Shown in pieces: positions 31,634-40,846 of a stretch of DNA of 49,498 nucleotides (position 1 is the first letter of the stretch; the number at the start of each line of letters is the position of its first letter). Origin of the DNA: Vibrio jasicida CAIM 1864 = LMG 25398 (GTDB taxonomy: Bacteria > Pseudomonadota > Gammaproteobacteria > Enterobacterales > Vibrionaceae); NCBI RefSeq assembly GCF_000400365.1, contig NZ_BAOG01000027.1, positions 1 through 49,498 on the forward strand, in the 5' to 3' direction. The notes beneath the pieces are model-generated. The model had not been told where the DNA came from. It searched no databases and was given only the letters and a program-made list of their open reading frames with translations. A program made the position numbers and the translations under genes.

Positions 31634-32266
31634 TTAACGAGTCCCGTAAACAACGATAGTTTTACCGTGCGCAGAAATTAGGTTCTGCTCTTCTAGCATC
31701 TTCAAGATACGACCTACTGTCTCACGAGAACAGCCAACGATTTGGCCGATTTCTTGACGAGTGATCTTGATTTGCATGCCGTCTGGGTGCGTCATCGCAT
31801 CTGGCTGTTTAGCAAGGTTCAGAAGAGTCTGAGCGATACGACCAGTTACGTCTAGGAACGCTAGGTCACCCACTTTTTGGCTAGTAACTTGTAGACGACG
31901 AGCCATTTGCGCAGAAAGACGCATTAGGATGTCTGGGTTAACTTGGATAAGTTGACGGAATTTCTTGAAAGAAATCTCAGCCACTTCACAAGGAGATTTA
32001 GCGCGAACCCAAGCTGTACGCTCTTGGTCTTCTTCGAATAGACCAAGTTCACCAATGAAGTCGCCCTGGTTTAGGTAAGAAAGGATCATTTCCTTACCTT
32101 CTTCGTCTTTGATAAGAACCGCAACAGAACCTTTAACGATGTAGTACAAAGTCTCTGCTTTTTCGCCCGCGTGAATTAGCGTGCTTTTTGATGGGTACTT
32201 ATGAATATGACAGTGTGAAAGAAACCACTCTAATGTTGGGTCGGTTTGAGGTTTACCTAGAACCAT
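31634..32266 (-). CDS. crp: Cyclic AMP receptor protein CRP
   Basis: 210 aa, the same length as E. coli CRP. The cyclic-nucleotide domain has [22 protein letters not shown], including the phosphate-binding arginine and cAMP-contacting glutamate. The C-terminal helix-turn-helix has [20 protein letters not shown], with the RE..GR recognition residues unchanged, so it should read TGTGA-N6-TCACA. A candidate self-regulatory site lies upstream at 32457. Confidence 0.97.
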   Translation of the reverse strand: MVLGKPQTDPTLEWFLSHCHIHKYPSKSTLIHAGEKAETLYYIVKGSVAVLIKDEEGKEMILSYLNQGDFIGELGLFEEDQERTAWVRAKSPCEVAEISFKKFRQLIQVNPDILMRLSAQMARRLQVTSQKVGDLAFLDVTGRIAQTLLNLAKQPDAMTHPDGMQIKITRQEIGQIVGCSRETVGRILKMLEEQNLISAHGKTIVVYGTR

Positions 32267-32456
32267 AATATCTCACTTCCTCTGCAGGGTACGCTTGCGC
32301 TATCCATATTTTAGCTAAGCCTGAATTGGCCTACTAGAATAAGAGCACTTTTTATATGCTGCAAGCTCTCTTGTGTTTCGGTTAGAAATAGTATCCTTTT
32401 TCGAAAACGATTTCTTGATTTTAATCGTGCCATCATTGAGATTTTGTAAGCAAAAC

Positions 32457-32472
32457 TGTGCACATGATCACG
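32457..32472. promoter_or_regulatory. Candidate CRP site upstream of crp
   Basis: TGTGC, six bases, TCACG: two mismatches to TGTGA-N6-TCACA. It lies 191 bp upstream of the crp start codon, just before the prkB stop. E. coli crp is autoregulated through sites in its upstream region, so the match is plausible but weak. Confidence 0.35.
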
Positions 32473-32505
32473 GTATGAAAAGTAAACACTACGATGGCAA
32501 GGTTT

Positions 32506-33375
32506 TTAGCCAATTTTCCCTGTTTCGATAAGTTGCTGCAGAATCGGCCTTACTATGAGCTCCATTGCAAAGCTCATCTTACCGCCCGGTACCACAATAG
32601 TATTGTGGCGAGACATGAATGAGCCATCAATCATTGCCAGTAAATAAGGAAAGTCGACATTCTTTATGCCGCGAAGGCGTATGACAACAAAACTCTCATC
32701 TAAACTTGGTATGCCTTTGGCATTGAGTGGGTTGGATGTATCGACCGTTGGGACACGCTGAAAGTTGATGTGCGTTCGAGAGAACTGCGGGGTGATGTAG
32801 TTTAGGTAGTCATCCATTGAGCGCACGATCGAATCCATGACCGCTTCTCTTGAGTGACCACGATCGCGCGTGTCACGAACGAACTTTTGAATCCATTCTA
32901 AGTTGACGATTGGCACCATGCCAATTAGAAAGTCGACGTGACGTGCCACATTGACATCGCCATCCACCACGCCACCATGCAAGCCTTCGTAGAACAAGAC
33001 ATCACTGTTTTCTGGCAGATCTTGCCAAGGTGTAAAGGTGCCCGGCATTTGGTTATATGGGACCGCTTCATCAAAGGTGTGCAGATAACGGCGCACGCTG
33101 CCAGTGCCATCTTCACCAAACTGACGAAAGAACTCTTCTAACCCCGGAAAGTCATTGGCTTGTGGACCAAAGTAACTGATGTGTTTGCCTTGCTCGCGGG
33201 CTTTACGGATTTCGACGTCCATTTCTGGACGAGTAAAACGGTGAAAGCTATCGCCTTCGACCCATGCAGGTTTGACGTTCATCATATTGAACATCTTGCG
33301 GAAGGCTTCAGATGTGGTGGTGGTACCGGCACCGGATGAACCAGTAACCGCAATGATTGGATGTTTAGCTGACAT
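32506..33375 (-). CDS. prkB: Phosphoribulokinase-like protein PrkB
   Basis: 289 aa. The P-loop GSSGAGTTTT is near residues 12-21, with EGDSFHRF and YEGLHGG following, all typical of the phosphoribulokinase/uridine kinase family. The physiological substrate in non-Calvin-cycle bacteria is unclear. The crp-prkB-yheU-yheT-yheS neighbourhood matches E. coli. Confidence 0.9.
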   Translation of the reverse strand: MSAKHPIIAVTGSSGAGTTTTSEAFRKMFNMMNVKPAWVEGDSFHRFTRPEMDVEIRKAREQGKHISYFGPQANDFPGLEEFFRQFGEDGTGSVRRYLHTFDEAVPYNQMPGTFTPWQDLPENSDVLFYEGLHGGVVDGDVNVARHVDFLIGMVPIVNLEWIQKFVRDTRDRGHSREAVMDSIVRSMDDYLNYITPQFSRTHINFQRVPTVDTSNPLNAKGIPSLDESFVVIRLRGIKNVDFPYLLAMIDGSFMSRHNTIVVPGGKMSFAMELIVRPILQQLIETGKIG

Positions 33376-33408
33376 GACAAACCTTGTCGAAAATTACTTA
33401 CCTGTAAA

Positions 33409-33430
33409 GTGCAGCATGCGTATGCTGCAC
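33409..33430 (-). other. Hairpin between yheU and prkB
   Basis: GTGCAGCAT (33409-33417) pairs with ATGCTGCAC (33422-33430) around GCGT, a perfect 9-bp stem. In the direction of these genes only TTT follows, so it could be a weak terminator or a processing site. Confidence 0.5.
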
Positions 33431-33499
33431 GGTCGATAACCCACTATAGCACGTAACAAACCCTTGTCATCGAGTGGGATACGGTAAAATGTGAAGGGT

Positions 33500-33712
33500 C
33501 TAAAACTTTGCTTTTAATTGAATATCTACTGTTTCATGTAGTTCAGAAAAGACGATGAGTGCTTCACCTTTTTCTAATTGGTATTTGACCTGATCGATTT
33601 TACTTTGCAGTGAAACTTCGACCGAGCCATAGTCGGTGCCTTCACGTAGTACGAATTCACGAATCAAATTTTCCAGCGTTTCTGGCGCGATGTCTTGCCA
33701 AGGGATGACCAT
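33500..33712 (-). CDS. yheU: YheU family protein (UPF0270)
   Basis: 70 aa, no membrane span. The opening [17 protein letters not shown] and REGTDYG match the UPF0270 family; the function is unknown. It lies between yheT and prkB, as in E. coli. Confidence 0.88.
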   Translation of the reverse strand: MVIPWQDIAPETLENLIREFVLREGTDYGSVEVSLQSKIDQVKYQLEKGEALIVFSELHETVDIQLKAKF

Positions 33713-33777
33713 AAATACCTCAAACTTTTATGATGTTTAAGCGCGCCTTGGGTTGGAGTCTGGCGCGCCTAAGTAGT

Positions 33778-34785
33778 TTACTGTGTTCGTGGCACGGATA
33801 CAGCAGAAAGGTACTCCGCAGCGATACTTTCGTAATAAGCAGGTAGGGCTTCTTCTAACCAAAACTTTGGTTTGAGAGCGGTTCCCGTAAGAAAACCCAC
33901 ATGCCCCCCATGCTCATAAAGTCGGTAATCGATGTTATCTGGCAACACAAATTTCGGGATCACTTCTTCCGTCATAAACGGATCGTCTTTTGCGTGGATT
34001 ATCAGCGTCGGTAGAGTGATCTGTTGCAGCTTGCTTAAGCCAGAACATTGATCGTAATAATCTTGTGCGTCTTTAAAGCCATGCAGAGGGGCTGTGATCA
34101 AGTCGTCGAACTCATACAAGCGAGTCACACGTTTGATCGAGTTATACGACAGTGCGAGTTCGCCTTGGATTAAGTCATGCTTTTGCAGTGCATTACGCTT
34201 TAGTGAAGAGAGTAAGTAACGTCGATAGACCTTCGAGAAGCCTTGCTCAATACGATTGGCACATGCCGCTAAATCAAGCGGTGCAGAGACAATCGTCGCG
34301 GCACTCAAGATCGGGTCACCTTTGTACTTAGCTAAATAGTTCGCCAGCATGTTACCGCCGAGGGAGATCCCTACTGCGATTTTTGGATTGTTGGGGAACT
34401 GCTGATTGAGCTGCTCAAGAAAGAAACGAGCATCCGTTACTTCGCCAGAATGATAGGCGCGGGCTTTCTTGTTTGGCTTACCACTGCAACCACGAAAGTG
34501 CATCATCACTGAAAGCCAACCCGATTTAGAGAAGGCGTTCATCAAACCGTTCGCATACGGGCTGTAGAAGCAGCCTTCCAAGCCATGAAAGAGGACGAAG
34601 ATTGGTTTGTTGCGTGCAGCTTCGGAATCTGGCTGCTGGGACCACGCCAAATCGAGGAAGTCACCATCCGGTGTATCGAGTGTTTGCCAAATAGGCGTAA
34701 ACAGCGCTTTCTTGCGAATAAAGCGCGGTAATAGCGTCTGAAGGTGCGGGTTCTTAATCCCGGCGGCTGCGAAAAATTGTGTCAT
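33778..34785 (-). CDS. yheT: Alpha/beta hydrolase YheT
   Basis: 335 aa. FHGLEGCFYSPYANG holds the oxyanion region, the nucleophile serine is in GISLGGNM, the acidic residue in HAKDDPFM and the histidine in EHGGHVGF. The AB-hydrolase YheT group is close to esterases, but the substrate is unknown. It precedes yheU by 65 bp. Confidence 0.9.
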   Translation of the reverse strand: MTQFFAAAGIKNPHLQTLLPRFIRKKALFTPIWQTLDTPDGDFLDLAWSQQPDSEAARNKPIFVLFHGLEGCFYSPYANGLMNAFSKSGWLSVMMHFRGCSGKPNKKARAYHSGEVTDARFFLEQLNQQFPNNPKIAVGISLGGNMLANYLAKYKGDPILSAATIVSAPLDLAACANRIEQGFSKVYRRYLLSSLKRNALQKHDLIQGELALSYNSIKRVTRLYEFDDLITAPLHGFKDAQDYYDQCSGLSKLQQITLPTLIIHAKDDPFMTEEVIPKFVLPDNIDYRLYEHGGHVGFLTGTALKPKFWLEEALPAYYESIAAEYLSAVSVPRTQ

Positions 34786-34885
34786 ACCTAACTGCTCTTA
34801 TATGGTCCTTCAATGTTCGCTGAAGAACTTATTAATATAATCCTTTATAGCTTTAGTATAGATATTTTACTGGTTTATGACTGAT

Positions 34886-35365
34886 TTATGGATGCTGAAT
34901 TTTTGGAACTGGAAGGGAAAACGCTTGTTGAAGGTGTTCACCACCGAGCTGCCGACAATATCTTAGCGTTAATGGATCGCCATCGTTACTGACTAATTTT
35001 AATGAGTTGACGCAGTCAACGAGGTCGGATTGTTGCTGTTTTTCTAACTGCAGTTCGAACTGTAGTGCTTCGCGATAAAGGGCATCGTTGACTTGCGATT
35101 TTAGATGGCGACGTAACTCACGGTAGGAGTGCAGAAGGGTTTCGCTTCGACCAAGGCAACCTTGGACTAAATGCCAGTCCTGTTCTTGGAAAATGACTTG
35201 CTGCTCATCGAGCCATCTGAGCAGCAGTAGTAGATTCACATTGCCGTGATAGTTATTTTGCAACGATAAGCACGCTTCCTTCACTTCTCGCACACCATAA
35301 AATTGCAGACTGAACTGCCAAAGGTGTTCTAGGGTGAGAGTGTATTCTGCGTGCTCTTTTGTCAT
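34886..35365 (-). CDS. TIGR02444 family protein, function unknown
   Basis: 159 aa, mostly helical, without signal peptide or membrane span. The opening LTLEHLWQFSLQFYG and the middle segment NVNLLLLLRWLDEQ are the basis for the family call. Its start overlaps the stop of yheS by 4 nt (ATGA), so the two are made together. It has no counterpart at this place in E. coli. C-terminal residues are low in order. Confidence 0.7.
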   Translation of the reverse strand: MTKEHAEYTLTLEHLWQFSLQFYGVREVKEACLSLQNNYHGNVNLLLLLRWLDEQQVIFQEQDWHLVQGCLGRSETLLHSYRELRRHLKSQVNDALYREALQFELQLEKQQQSDLVDCVNSLKLVSNDGDPLTLRYCRQLGGEHLQQAFSLPVPKIQHP

Positions 35366-37281
35366 TGATTAAACTCTAGCTCCATCTGCTCTAACGTTTC
35401 TTGAGCAGACATCCATTCCATCTCTACGTCTTCAAGCTCAGATTTACTCGACGCTTGAAGTGCCAACACTTCATTAAGTTTAGCCTTGTTTTCTGCTTCA
35501 TACAGAGAGTTATCCGATAATTGCTCTTCTGCTGATGCCAATGCTTCGCCTAACTTATCCATTTTATTTTCTAACTGTGTCAGGGTTTTGCGAATTGGCG
35601 CTGTCTGTTTGCGAAATTCTGCGTCACGTCGCTTCTGCTCTTTTTTTGCCGCAGCGCTGTTGTTGTTGTCTTTCTCTGGTTGTGCCGCTTGTGCTTCTTT
35701 ACGCTCGGCTCTTTGTTGCTCTGTTAGCCACTTGTAGTAGTCATTGAGGTCACCATCAAATGGTGCGACTTGGCGGTCATGTACCAGATACAAGTCGTCC
35801 GTTGTTGCGCGCAGCAAGTAACGGTCGTGCGAAACAATGACCATCGCACCTTCAAAGGTTTGCAGTGCCATGGTCAATGCTTGGCGCATGTCCAAATCTA
35901 GGTGGTTTGTTGGTTCATCGAGTAGCAATAGGTTGGGTTTTTGCCACACAACTAATGCCAATACTAAACGCGCTTTTTCACCTCCAGAGAATGGTGCGAC
36001 TTTTTCCAGTGCTTTATCACCTTGGAAGCCAAAGCTACCTAAGTAATCACGCAGTTGTTGTTCAGTTTGGTCTGGTGCAATCTGCATCATGTGTTGTAGT
36101 GGCGTTTCTTCTGGGTGCAGTGTTTCTAGTTGGTGCTGCGCGAAGTAACCGATCTTCACGCCTTGTGAGTATGTGAGATCGCCGCCTTGCGCTTTTAGCT
36201 CACCAGACAACAGTTTGATCAAGGTTGATTTACCTGCGCCGTTACGACCAAGTAGACCAATACGACTGCCTGGGACCAGATTCAAGCGGATCTTTTCTAA
36301 GATCAGGTTGTCACCGTAACCTGCCGATACCTCATCCATCATCATGATTGGGTTGGGCAAAGCCGCTGGCTCGCGGAATTGAAAGTTAAACGGGTTATCG
36401 AACTGTGCTGGCAGCACTTTTTCCATACGTTCTAGAGCCTTGATGCGGCTTTGGGCTTGGCGGGCTTTAGATGCTTTGTAACGGAAGCGGTCGATGTAGC
36501 TTTGCATGTGCGACATCTGTTTCTGTTGCTTCTCGAACATGGCTTGTTGCAACACCATTTTTTGCGCACGCTGATTTTCAAACGACGAGTAGTTGCCTGT
36601 GTATTCGTTTAGCTGCTGGTTTTCGATGTGAATAATACGACCAACAATTGGATCCAAAAAGTCACGGTCGTGCGAGATAAGAACCAATGTGCCTGGATAG
36701 TTTTGTAACCAACGTTCCAGCCACATTACTGCATCTAAGTCCAAGTGGTTGGTTGGTTCGTCAAGTAACAGTAGGTCTGAACGACACAATAGCGCTTGAG
36801 CCAAGTTGAGGCGCATACGCCAGCCACCTGAGAACTGAGTCAGATTCCAGCTCATTTGTTCTTGGCTAAAGCCCAGACCGTCAAGCAGTTCGGCTGCACG
36901 CGCGCGAATACTGTAACCACCAATGGTTTCAATTTTTCCGTGGATCTCTGCAACCAACGTACCGTTGTCTTTTTCTTCGGCAATCATCAGTTGTTGCTCA
37001 AGACCGCGAAACTCTCGATCACCATCAATGACGTATTCAATTGCGCTGCGGTCTAGTGCGGGAGTTTCCTGCGCTACCCATGCCAATTCCCAATGTTGCG
37101 GTTGACTGAATGAGCCAGCGTCAATCGACAATTCGTCTTTCAGGAGTGCGAATAGAGTCGATTTACCGCAACCGTTTTTACCAACCAGACCCACTTTGTC
37201 GCCAGGGTGAATGGTTGCAGAAGCTTGGTCTAAAAGAGGTTTACCGCCACGCAGTAACTGAATATCTGAAAAGGTAATCAT
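35362..37281 (-). CDS. yheS: ABC-F family ATPase YheS
   Basis: 639 aa soluble twin-ATPase. Walker A motifs GKNGCGKST and GRNGAGKST, signatures FSGGW and FSGGE, and two copies of LLLLDEPTNHLD are present. The linker between the cassettes (about 245-315) and a lysine-rich coiled-coil tail (about 525-639) fit the ABC-F group, which acts on stalled or nascent-chain-blocked ribosomes. It is a housekeeping paralogue, not an obvious resistance gene. Confidence 0.93.
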   Translation of the reverse strand: MITFSDIQLLRGGKPLLDQASATIHPGDKVGLVGKNGCGKSTLFALLKDELSIDAGSFSQPQHWELAWVAQETPALDRSAIEYVIDGDREFRGLEQQLMIAEEKDNGTLVAEIHGKIETIGGYSIRARAAELLDGLGFSQEQMSWNLTQFSGGWRMRLNLAQALLCRSDLLLLDEPTNHLDLDAVMWLERWLQNYPGTLVLISHDRDFLDPIVGRIIHIENQQLNEYTGNYSSFENQRAQKMVLQQAMFEKQQKQMSHMQSYIDRFRYKASKARQAQSRIKALERMEKVLPAQFDNPFNFQFREPAALPNPIMMMDEVSAGYGDNLILEKIRLNLVPGSRIGLLGRNGAGKSTLIKLLSGELKAQGGDLTYSQGVKIGYFAQHQLETLHPEETPLQHMMQIAPDQTEQQLRDYLGSFGFQGDKALEKVAPFSGGEKARLVLALVVWQKPNLLLLDEPTNHLDLDMRQALTMALQTFEGAMVIVSHDRYLLRATTDDLYLVHDRQVAPFDGDLNDYYKWLTEQQRAERKEAQAAQPEKDNNNSAAAKKEQKRRDAEFRKQTAPIRKTLTQLENKMDKLGEALASAEEQLSDNSLYEAENKAKLNEVLALQASSKSELEDVEMEWMSAQETLEQMELEFNQ

Positions 37282-37458
37282 AGGGCTTTAGTTCACTTTG
37301 CGCAGCGCGCGTTTCTTCGTCATTTATCTCGCGGTGAATAGTAGGGCTATTGGCGGGAAAAGTCGATCTCTGACCTTTAATTGCATTATGCTATACAAAA
37401 AAGTATAACAAACTGATAACGATAATTTTCCCTGAGAAATTAAAACAAGGACGACCAT

Positions 37459-38046
37459 TTGGCTGTTGCAGCGTCTTATCCCCCAAGAGTTCTGGTGATT
37501 TATGCTCACCCTGAGCCGCAAAACTCCATTGCCAATCAAGTGATGATAAAAAAAATTCAATCACTTGATCACGTCACTGTGCATGATCTTTATGGTGCGT
37601 ATCCTGACTTCTTTATTGATGTGAATTACGAACACGACCTGTTGATGACGCACGATGTGATCGTTTTTCATCATCCCCTCTATATGTATTCTTGCCCTGC
37701 GCTACTAAAAGAGTGGTTAGATCGCGTGCTAGGTAAAGGGTTTGCGTTTGGTGATGGCTGTGCACTTGAAGGTAAATATTGGCGTAGTGTTATCACCACG
37801 GGAGGCAAAGAAGATGCCTTTAGCCCACTTGGGTATAACAAATATCCATTAGAACAGATCTTACAACCTTTCGAGTTAACCGCTGCTCTTTGTCAAATGC
37901 ACTGGATGGAACCTCTGGTGTTGTACTGGTCACGTAATGTCTCGGATATTGAGCGTTATCAGCATGCGGAACAATATCGTCAATGGCTGAACAACCCTTT
38001 GAATGAGTGGGGAGTACAAGGAGGTCATCATGGCGATAACCAGTGA
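37459..38046 (+). CDS. kefG: KefG, ancillary quinone-oxidoreductase subunit of KefB
   Basis: 195 aa flavodoxin-like protein of the KefF/KefG group. [15 protein letters not shown] holds the FMN site, followed by [16 protein letters not shown] and [10 protein letters not shown]. KefG is needed for full activity of the KefB potassium efflux channel. The start is TTG at 37459 with AAGG eight bases upstream; no ATG or GTG fits better. The last 17 bases overlap kefB. Confidence 0.92.
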   Translation: MAVAASYPPRVLVIYAHPEPQNSIANQVMIKKIQSLDHVTVHDLYGAYPDFFIDVNYEHDLLMTHDVIVFHHPLYMYSCPALLKEWLDRVLGKGFAFGDGCALEGKYWRSVITTGGKEDAFSPLGYNKYPLEQILQPFELTAALCQMHWMEPLVLYWSRNVSDIERYQHAEQYRQWLNNPLNEWGVQGGHHGDNQ

Positions 38047-39826
38047 GTTTCTTCAAAGCAGCGTGGTATTCCTTTCTGCTGCCGTCGTAGCAGTGCCGAT
38101 TGCTCAGCGACTTGGTTTGGGCTCCGTGCTTGGCTACCTGATTGCTGGTGTTTTAATTGGTCCTTGGGGACTGGGTTTGATCAGTGATGTGGATGCGATT
38201 CTCCACTTTGCTGAACTTGGGGTGGTGTTGCTGCTGTTCTTAATTGGCTTGGAGTTAAACCCCAAAAAACTATGGCAAATGCGTGGACCAATACTTGGAC
38301 TTGGGGGGGCTCAAGTCATTGTGACGACTGCCGTGATTGGCAGCATCGTCAGCCTGTTTGGTTTGAGCATGCAAGTGAGCTTAGTGATCGGCATGGGATT
38401 AGCACTCTCATCCACCGCGATTGCACTAAAAGTGATAGAAGAGCAAGGACAAGCCGGAACGGAAACCGGACAATCGGGCTTTGCGGTACTGTTATTCCAA
38501 GATATTGCTGTAATCCCAATGCTTGCAATGTTGCCATTACTCGCTGGTGGCACCAGTGGCGGTGATTGGCTGGATGCCTTGTGGGTGTTAGCCTCGGTGA
38601 TCGGTTTATTGATAGGTGGTCACTTTTTACTGCGCCCTTTATTTCGTTTTGTCGTGATGAGTGGTGTACGTGAACTTTTCACCGTTGCTGCTCTTCTAGT
38701 GGTACTTGGCATTTCTGTCGCTATGCAAAAGCTGGGGCTGTCGATGGCACTCGGTACTTTCTTAGCGGGCGTACTGCTGGCGGAAAGTGAATATCGTCAT
38801 GAGCTGGAAATCGCGATAGAACCTTTTAAAGGTCTGCTACTTGGCTTGTTCTTTATCGCTGTTGGTATGGCGGTGAACCTAGGGTTATTAGCATTGCAAC
38901 CGTGGGCGATATTAGGTTCTGTGGTTGCTTTGGTCACCGTGAAAGGCTTGGTGCTCTATGTTCTGGCGCGTACTGCCCGAGTTCGAGCAAAGTCGCGTAG
39001 TCGTATGGCGGCGATTTTGAGCCAAGGTGGTGAGTTTGCGTTTGTGATTTTCACCGCGGCAAGCCAAGAAGGGATCTTAACCAAAGAGCAAGTTTCCTTC
39101 TTATTGGTTGTGGTGAGTTTGTCGATGGTGACGACGCCGCTGTTGCTCATGGGGCAAAAGAAGTGGTTTGCTCACACGCTCAATCAAGAAGAAGAGAGCG
39201 TGACGACCAATGTTGTTGATCGTCGACCACGAGTGATCATCGCAGGTTTTGGTCGTTTTGGTCAGATTGTCGGGCGCTTGATGTATGCCAACAAGATCAA
39301 AGTCACGGTGCTAGAAAGTGATGCGAGCCAAATCCACTTGCTGCGTAAATACGGCTATAAGGTGTTTTACGGTGATGCGACTCAGATTGATTTGTTACGT
39401 GCCGCAGGTGCGGATAAAGCTGAAGCCTTAGTGATCTGTACGGATTCACCTGACGAAGTGATGGCGATTGTCGACATTTGTCGTGAGTACTTCCCGAATT
39501 TGAAGATCCTTGCGCGTGCACGCAGCCGTGTGGAAGCTTATCAGTTAATGAATCACGGTGTGCAAAACTACTCGCGTGAAACCTTTTTGGGCGCATTAGA
39601 TCTAGGTCGCCAAGCGCTCGTAGAACTAGGCATGCATCCGTATCAAGCAAAGCGGGCAGAAGCACATTTTCGTAAACTAGATAATGCTATGCTCAAAGAC
39701 TTATTGCCTCAGCATAATGAGGATAAAGAACTTGCTCAACGCTCGAAAGAGGCACGCAAAGAACTAGAAGAAATCTTCGGTCGCGAAATGGAAAGCGATC
39801 AACAGTCGCCAAATCATTGGAAGTAG
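38030..39826 (+). CDS. kefB: Glutathione-regulated potassium efflux transporter KefB
   Basis: 598 aa from the ATG at 38030, chosen for the AAGGAGG ribosome site at 38018-38024 and because it overlaps kefG by only 17 bases; a start 9 codons earlier has none. About twelve membrane spans of the CPA2 exchanger family (about 5-380) are followed by a TrkA-N/KTN domain starting [15 protein letters not shown] near residue 403, which binds NAD and glutathione adducts. It releases potassium to acidify the cell against electrophiles. Confidence 0.93.
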   Translation: MAITSEFLQSSVVFLSAAVVAVPIAQRLGLGSVLGYLIAGVLIGPWGLGLISDVDAILHFAELGVVLLLFLIGLELNPKKLWQMRGPILGLGGAQVIVTTAVIGSIVSLFGLSMQVSLVIGMGLALSSTAIALKVIEEQGQAGTETGQSGFAVLLFQDIAVIPMLAMLPLLAGGTSGGDWLDALWVLASVIGLLIGGHFLLRPLFRFVVMSGVRELFTVAALLVVLGISVAMQKLGLSMALGTFLAGVLLAESEYRHELEIAIEPFKGLLLGLFFIAVGMAVNLGLLALQPWAILGSVVALVTVKGLVLYVLARTARVRAKSRSRMAAILSQGGEFAFVIFTAASQEGILTKEQVSFLLVVVSLSMVTTPLLLMGQKKWFAHTLNQEEESVTTNVVDRRPRVIIAGFGRFGQIVGRLMYANKIKVTVLESDASQIHLLRKYGYKVFYGDATQIDLLRAAGADKAEALVICTDSPDEVMAIVDICREYFPNLKILARARSRVEAYQLMNHGVQNYSRETFLGALDLGRQALVELGMHPYQAKRAEAHFRKLDNAMLKDLLPQHNEDKELAQRSKEARKELEEIFGREMESDQQSPNHWK

Positions 39827-39861
39827 TACCCGCACGGCATTAAGCGGGAAAAGGAACAAAA

Positions 39862-40062
39862 GTGAAAGCCAAGAAACGTTTTATCGCGGGTGCAAGCTGC
39901 CCGCAGTGTAGCCAGCAAGATACGTTGCGCTGGTGGATTGAGAACAATATCGAGTTAGTTGAATGTGTAGATTGTGATTACACCGAGCAGCGTAAACCGC
40001 AATCTGTAGAAAAAAATAAACACTCAGAACAAGAAATGATCGGGATTTTTAAGCCTGAGTAA
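39862..40062 (+). CDS. yheV: YheV family zinc-ribbon-like protein
   Basis: 66 aa. Two CxxC pairs (CPQC near 13-16 and CVDC near 35-38) look like a zinc ribbon, with RFIAGA before and DYTEQR after. The start is GTG with AAAGGAAC just upstream. The function is unknown; it lies between kefB and slyD as in E. coli. Confidence 0.88.
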   Translation: MKAKKRFIAGASCPQCSQQDTLRWWIENNIELVECVDCDYTEQRKPQSVEKNKHSEQEMIGIFKPE

Positions 40063-40150
40063 TTGAACTTCGTTAATTGATCCCCATAATACTACCATCT
40101 CGGTACTTAACCCCATTTTGGTTAAGTCAGTTAATCTCCCTGGAGTTAGT

Positions 40151-40726
40151 ATGAAAATTGAAAAGAACGTTGTTGCAAGCCTTGCATACAAAGTAATGAT
40201 GGAAGACGGTGTTGTTGTTGATCAATCAACAGCTGACGCGCCTCTTGATTACCTACACGGTCACAACAACCTAATCACTGGCCTTGAGAAAGAGCTAGAA
40301 GGTAAAGTGGCTGGCGACAAGTTTTCAGTAACAGTAGCTCCTGAAGATGCTTACGGCGATCACAACGACGCTCTAGTACAGCGCGTTCCTGCTGACGTAT
40401 TCCAAGGCGTTGAGCAAATCGAAGTTGGCATGCGTTTCCTAGCAGACACTGACCAAGGTCCAATCCCTGTAGAAGTGACTGAAGTTGATGGCGACGAAGT
40501 TGTTGTAGACGGCAACCACATGCTAGCTGGCCAAACACTAACTTTCGAAGTTGAAGTTATGGCTACTCGTGAAGCAACAGCTGAAGAGATCGAACACGGT
40601 CACATCCACCAAGGTGGCGGTTGTTGTGGCGGTCACGACCATGACCACGAAGGCGGCTGCTGCGGTGGCGAAGAAAAAGCTGACGACCACGAATGCTGTG
40701 GCGGCGGCGGTTGCGGTTCTCACTAA
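40151..40726 (+). CDS. slyD: Peptidyl-prolyl isomerase SlyD
   Basis: 191 aa from the ATG at 40151; an upstream in-frame start has no support from family alignment. An FKBP domain interrupted by the IF chaperone domain (about 1-150) is followed by a tail very rich in H, C, D and G, including GGCCGG, HDHDHE and HECCGGGGCG. The tail binds nickel and other metals, and SlyD supports hydrogenase maturation in E. coli. Confidence 0.94.
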   Translation: MKIEKNVVASLAYKVMMEDGVVVDQSTADAPLDYLHGHNNLITGLEKELEGKVAGDKFSVTVAPEDAYGDHNDALVQRVPADVFQGVEQIEVGMRFLADTDQGPIPVEVTEVDGDEVVVDGNHMLAGQTLTFEVEVMATREATAEEIEHGHIHQGGGCCGGHDHDHEGGCCGGEEKADDHECCGGGGCGSH

Positions 40727-40740
40727 TCGCACGCTCTTCC

Positions 40741-40760
40741 TCTAGATAGCATTATCTAGA
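40741..40760 (+). other. Hairpin after slyD
   Basis: TCTAGATA (40741-40748) pairs with TATCTAGA (40753-40760) around GCAT. It stands directly before the slyD terminator; without a T-run it may protect the mRNA end. Confidence 0.5.
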
Positions 40761-40770
40761 ACAAGCTTTT

Positions 40771-40805
40771 AAAAGCGCAAGTTGAGGTTTCAACTTGCGC
40801 TTTTT
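40771..40805 (+). terminator. Terminator of slyD
   Basis: AAAAGCGCAAGTTG (40771-40784) pairs with CAACTTGCGCTTTT (40791-40804), 14 bp around AGGTTT, followed by T. A strong intrinsic terminator. Confidence 0.92.
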
Positions 40806-40846
40806 GTTTATCTGGGGTGTAGTGCAAATCATACAAGGAATAACAG

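Noticed and set aside
35362..37281. YheS as an antibiotic-resistance ABC-F protein
   Set aside because: Its place among crp, yheT and kefGB and its length match the housekeeping YheS of gammaproteobacteria. Nothing suggests an acquired resistance gene.
38003..38029. Earlier start for kefB
   Set aside because: Nine more codons would deepen the overlap with kefG and have no ribosome site, whereas AAGGAGG lies just before the ATG at 38030.
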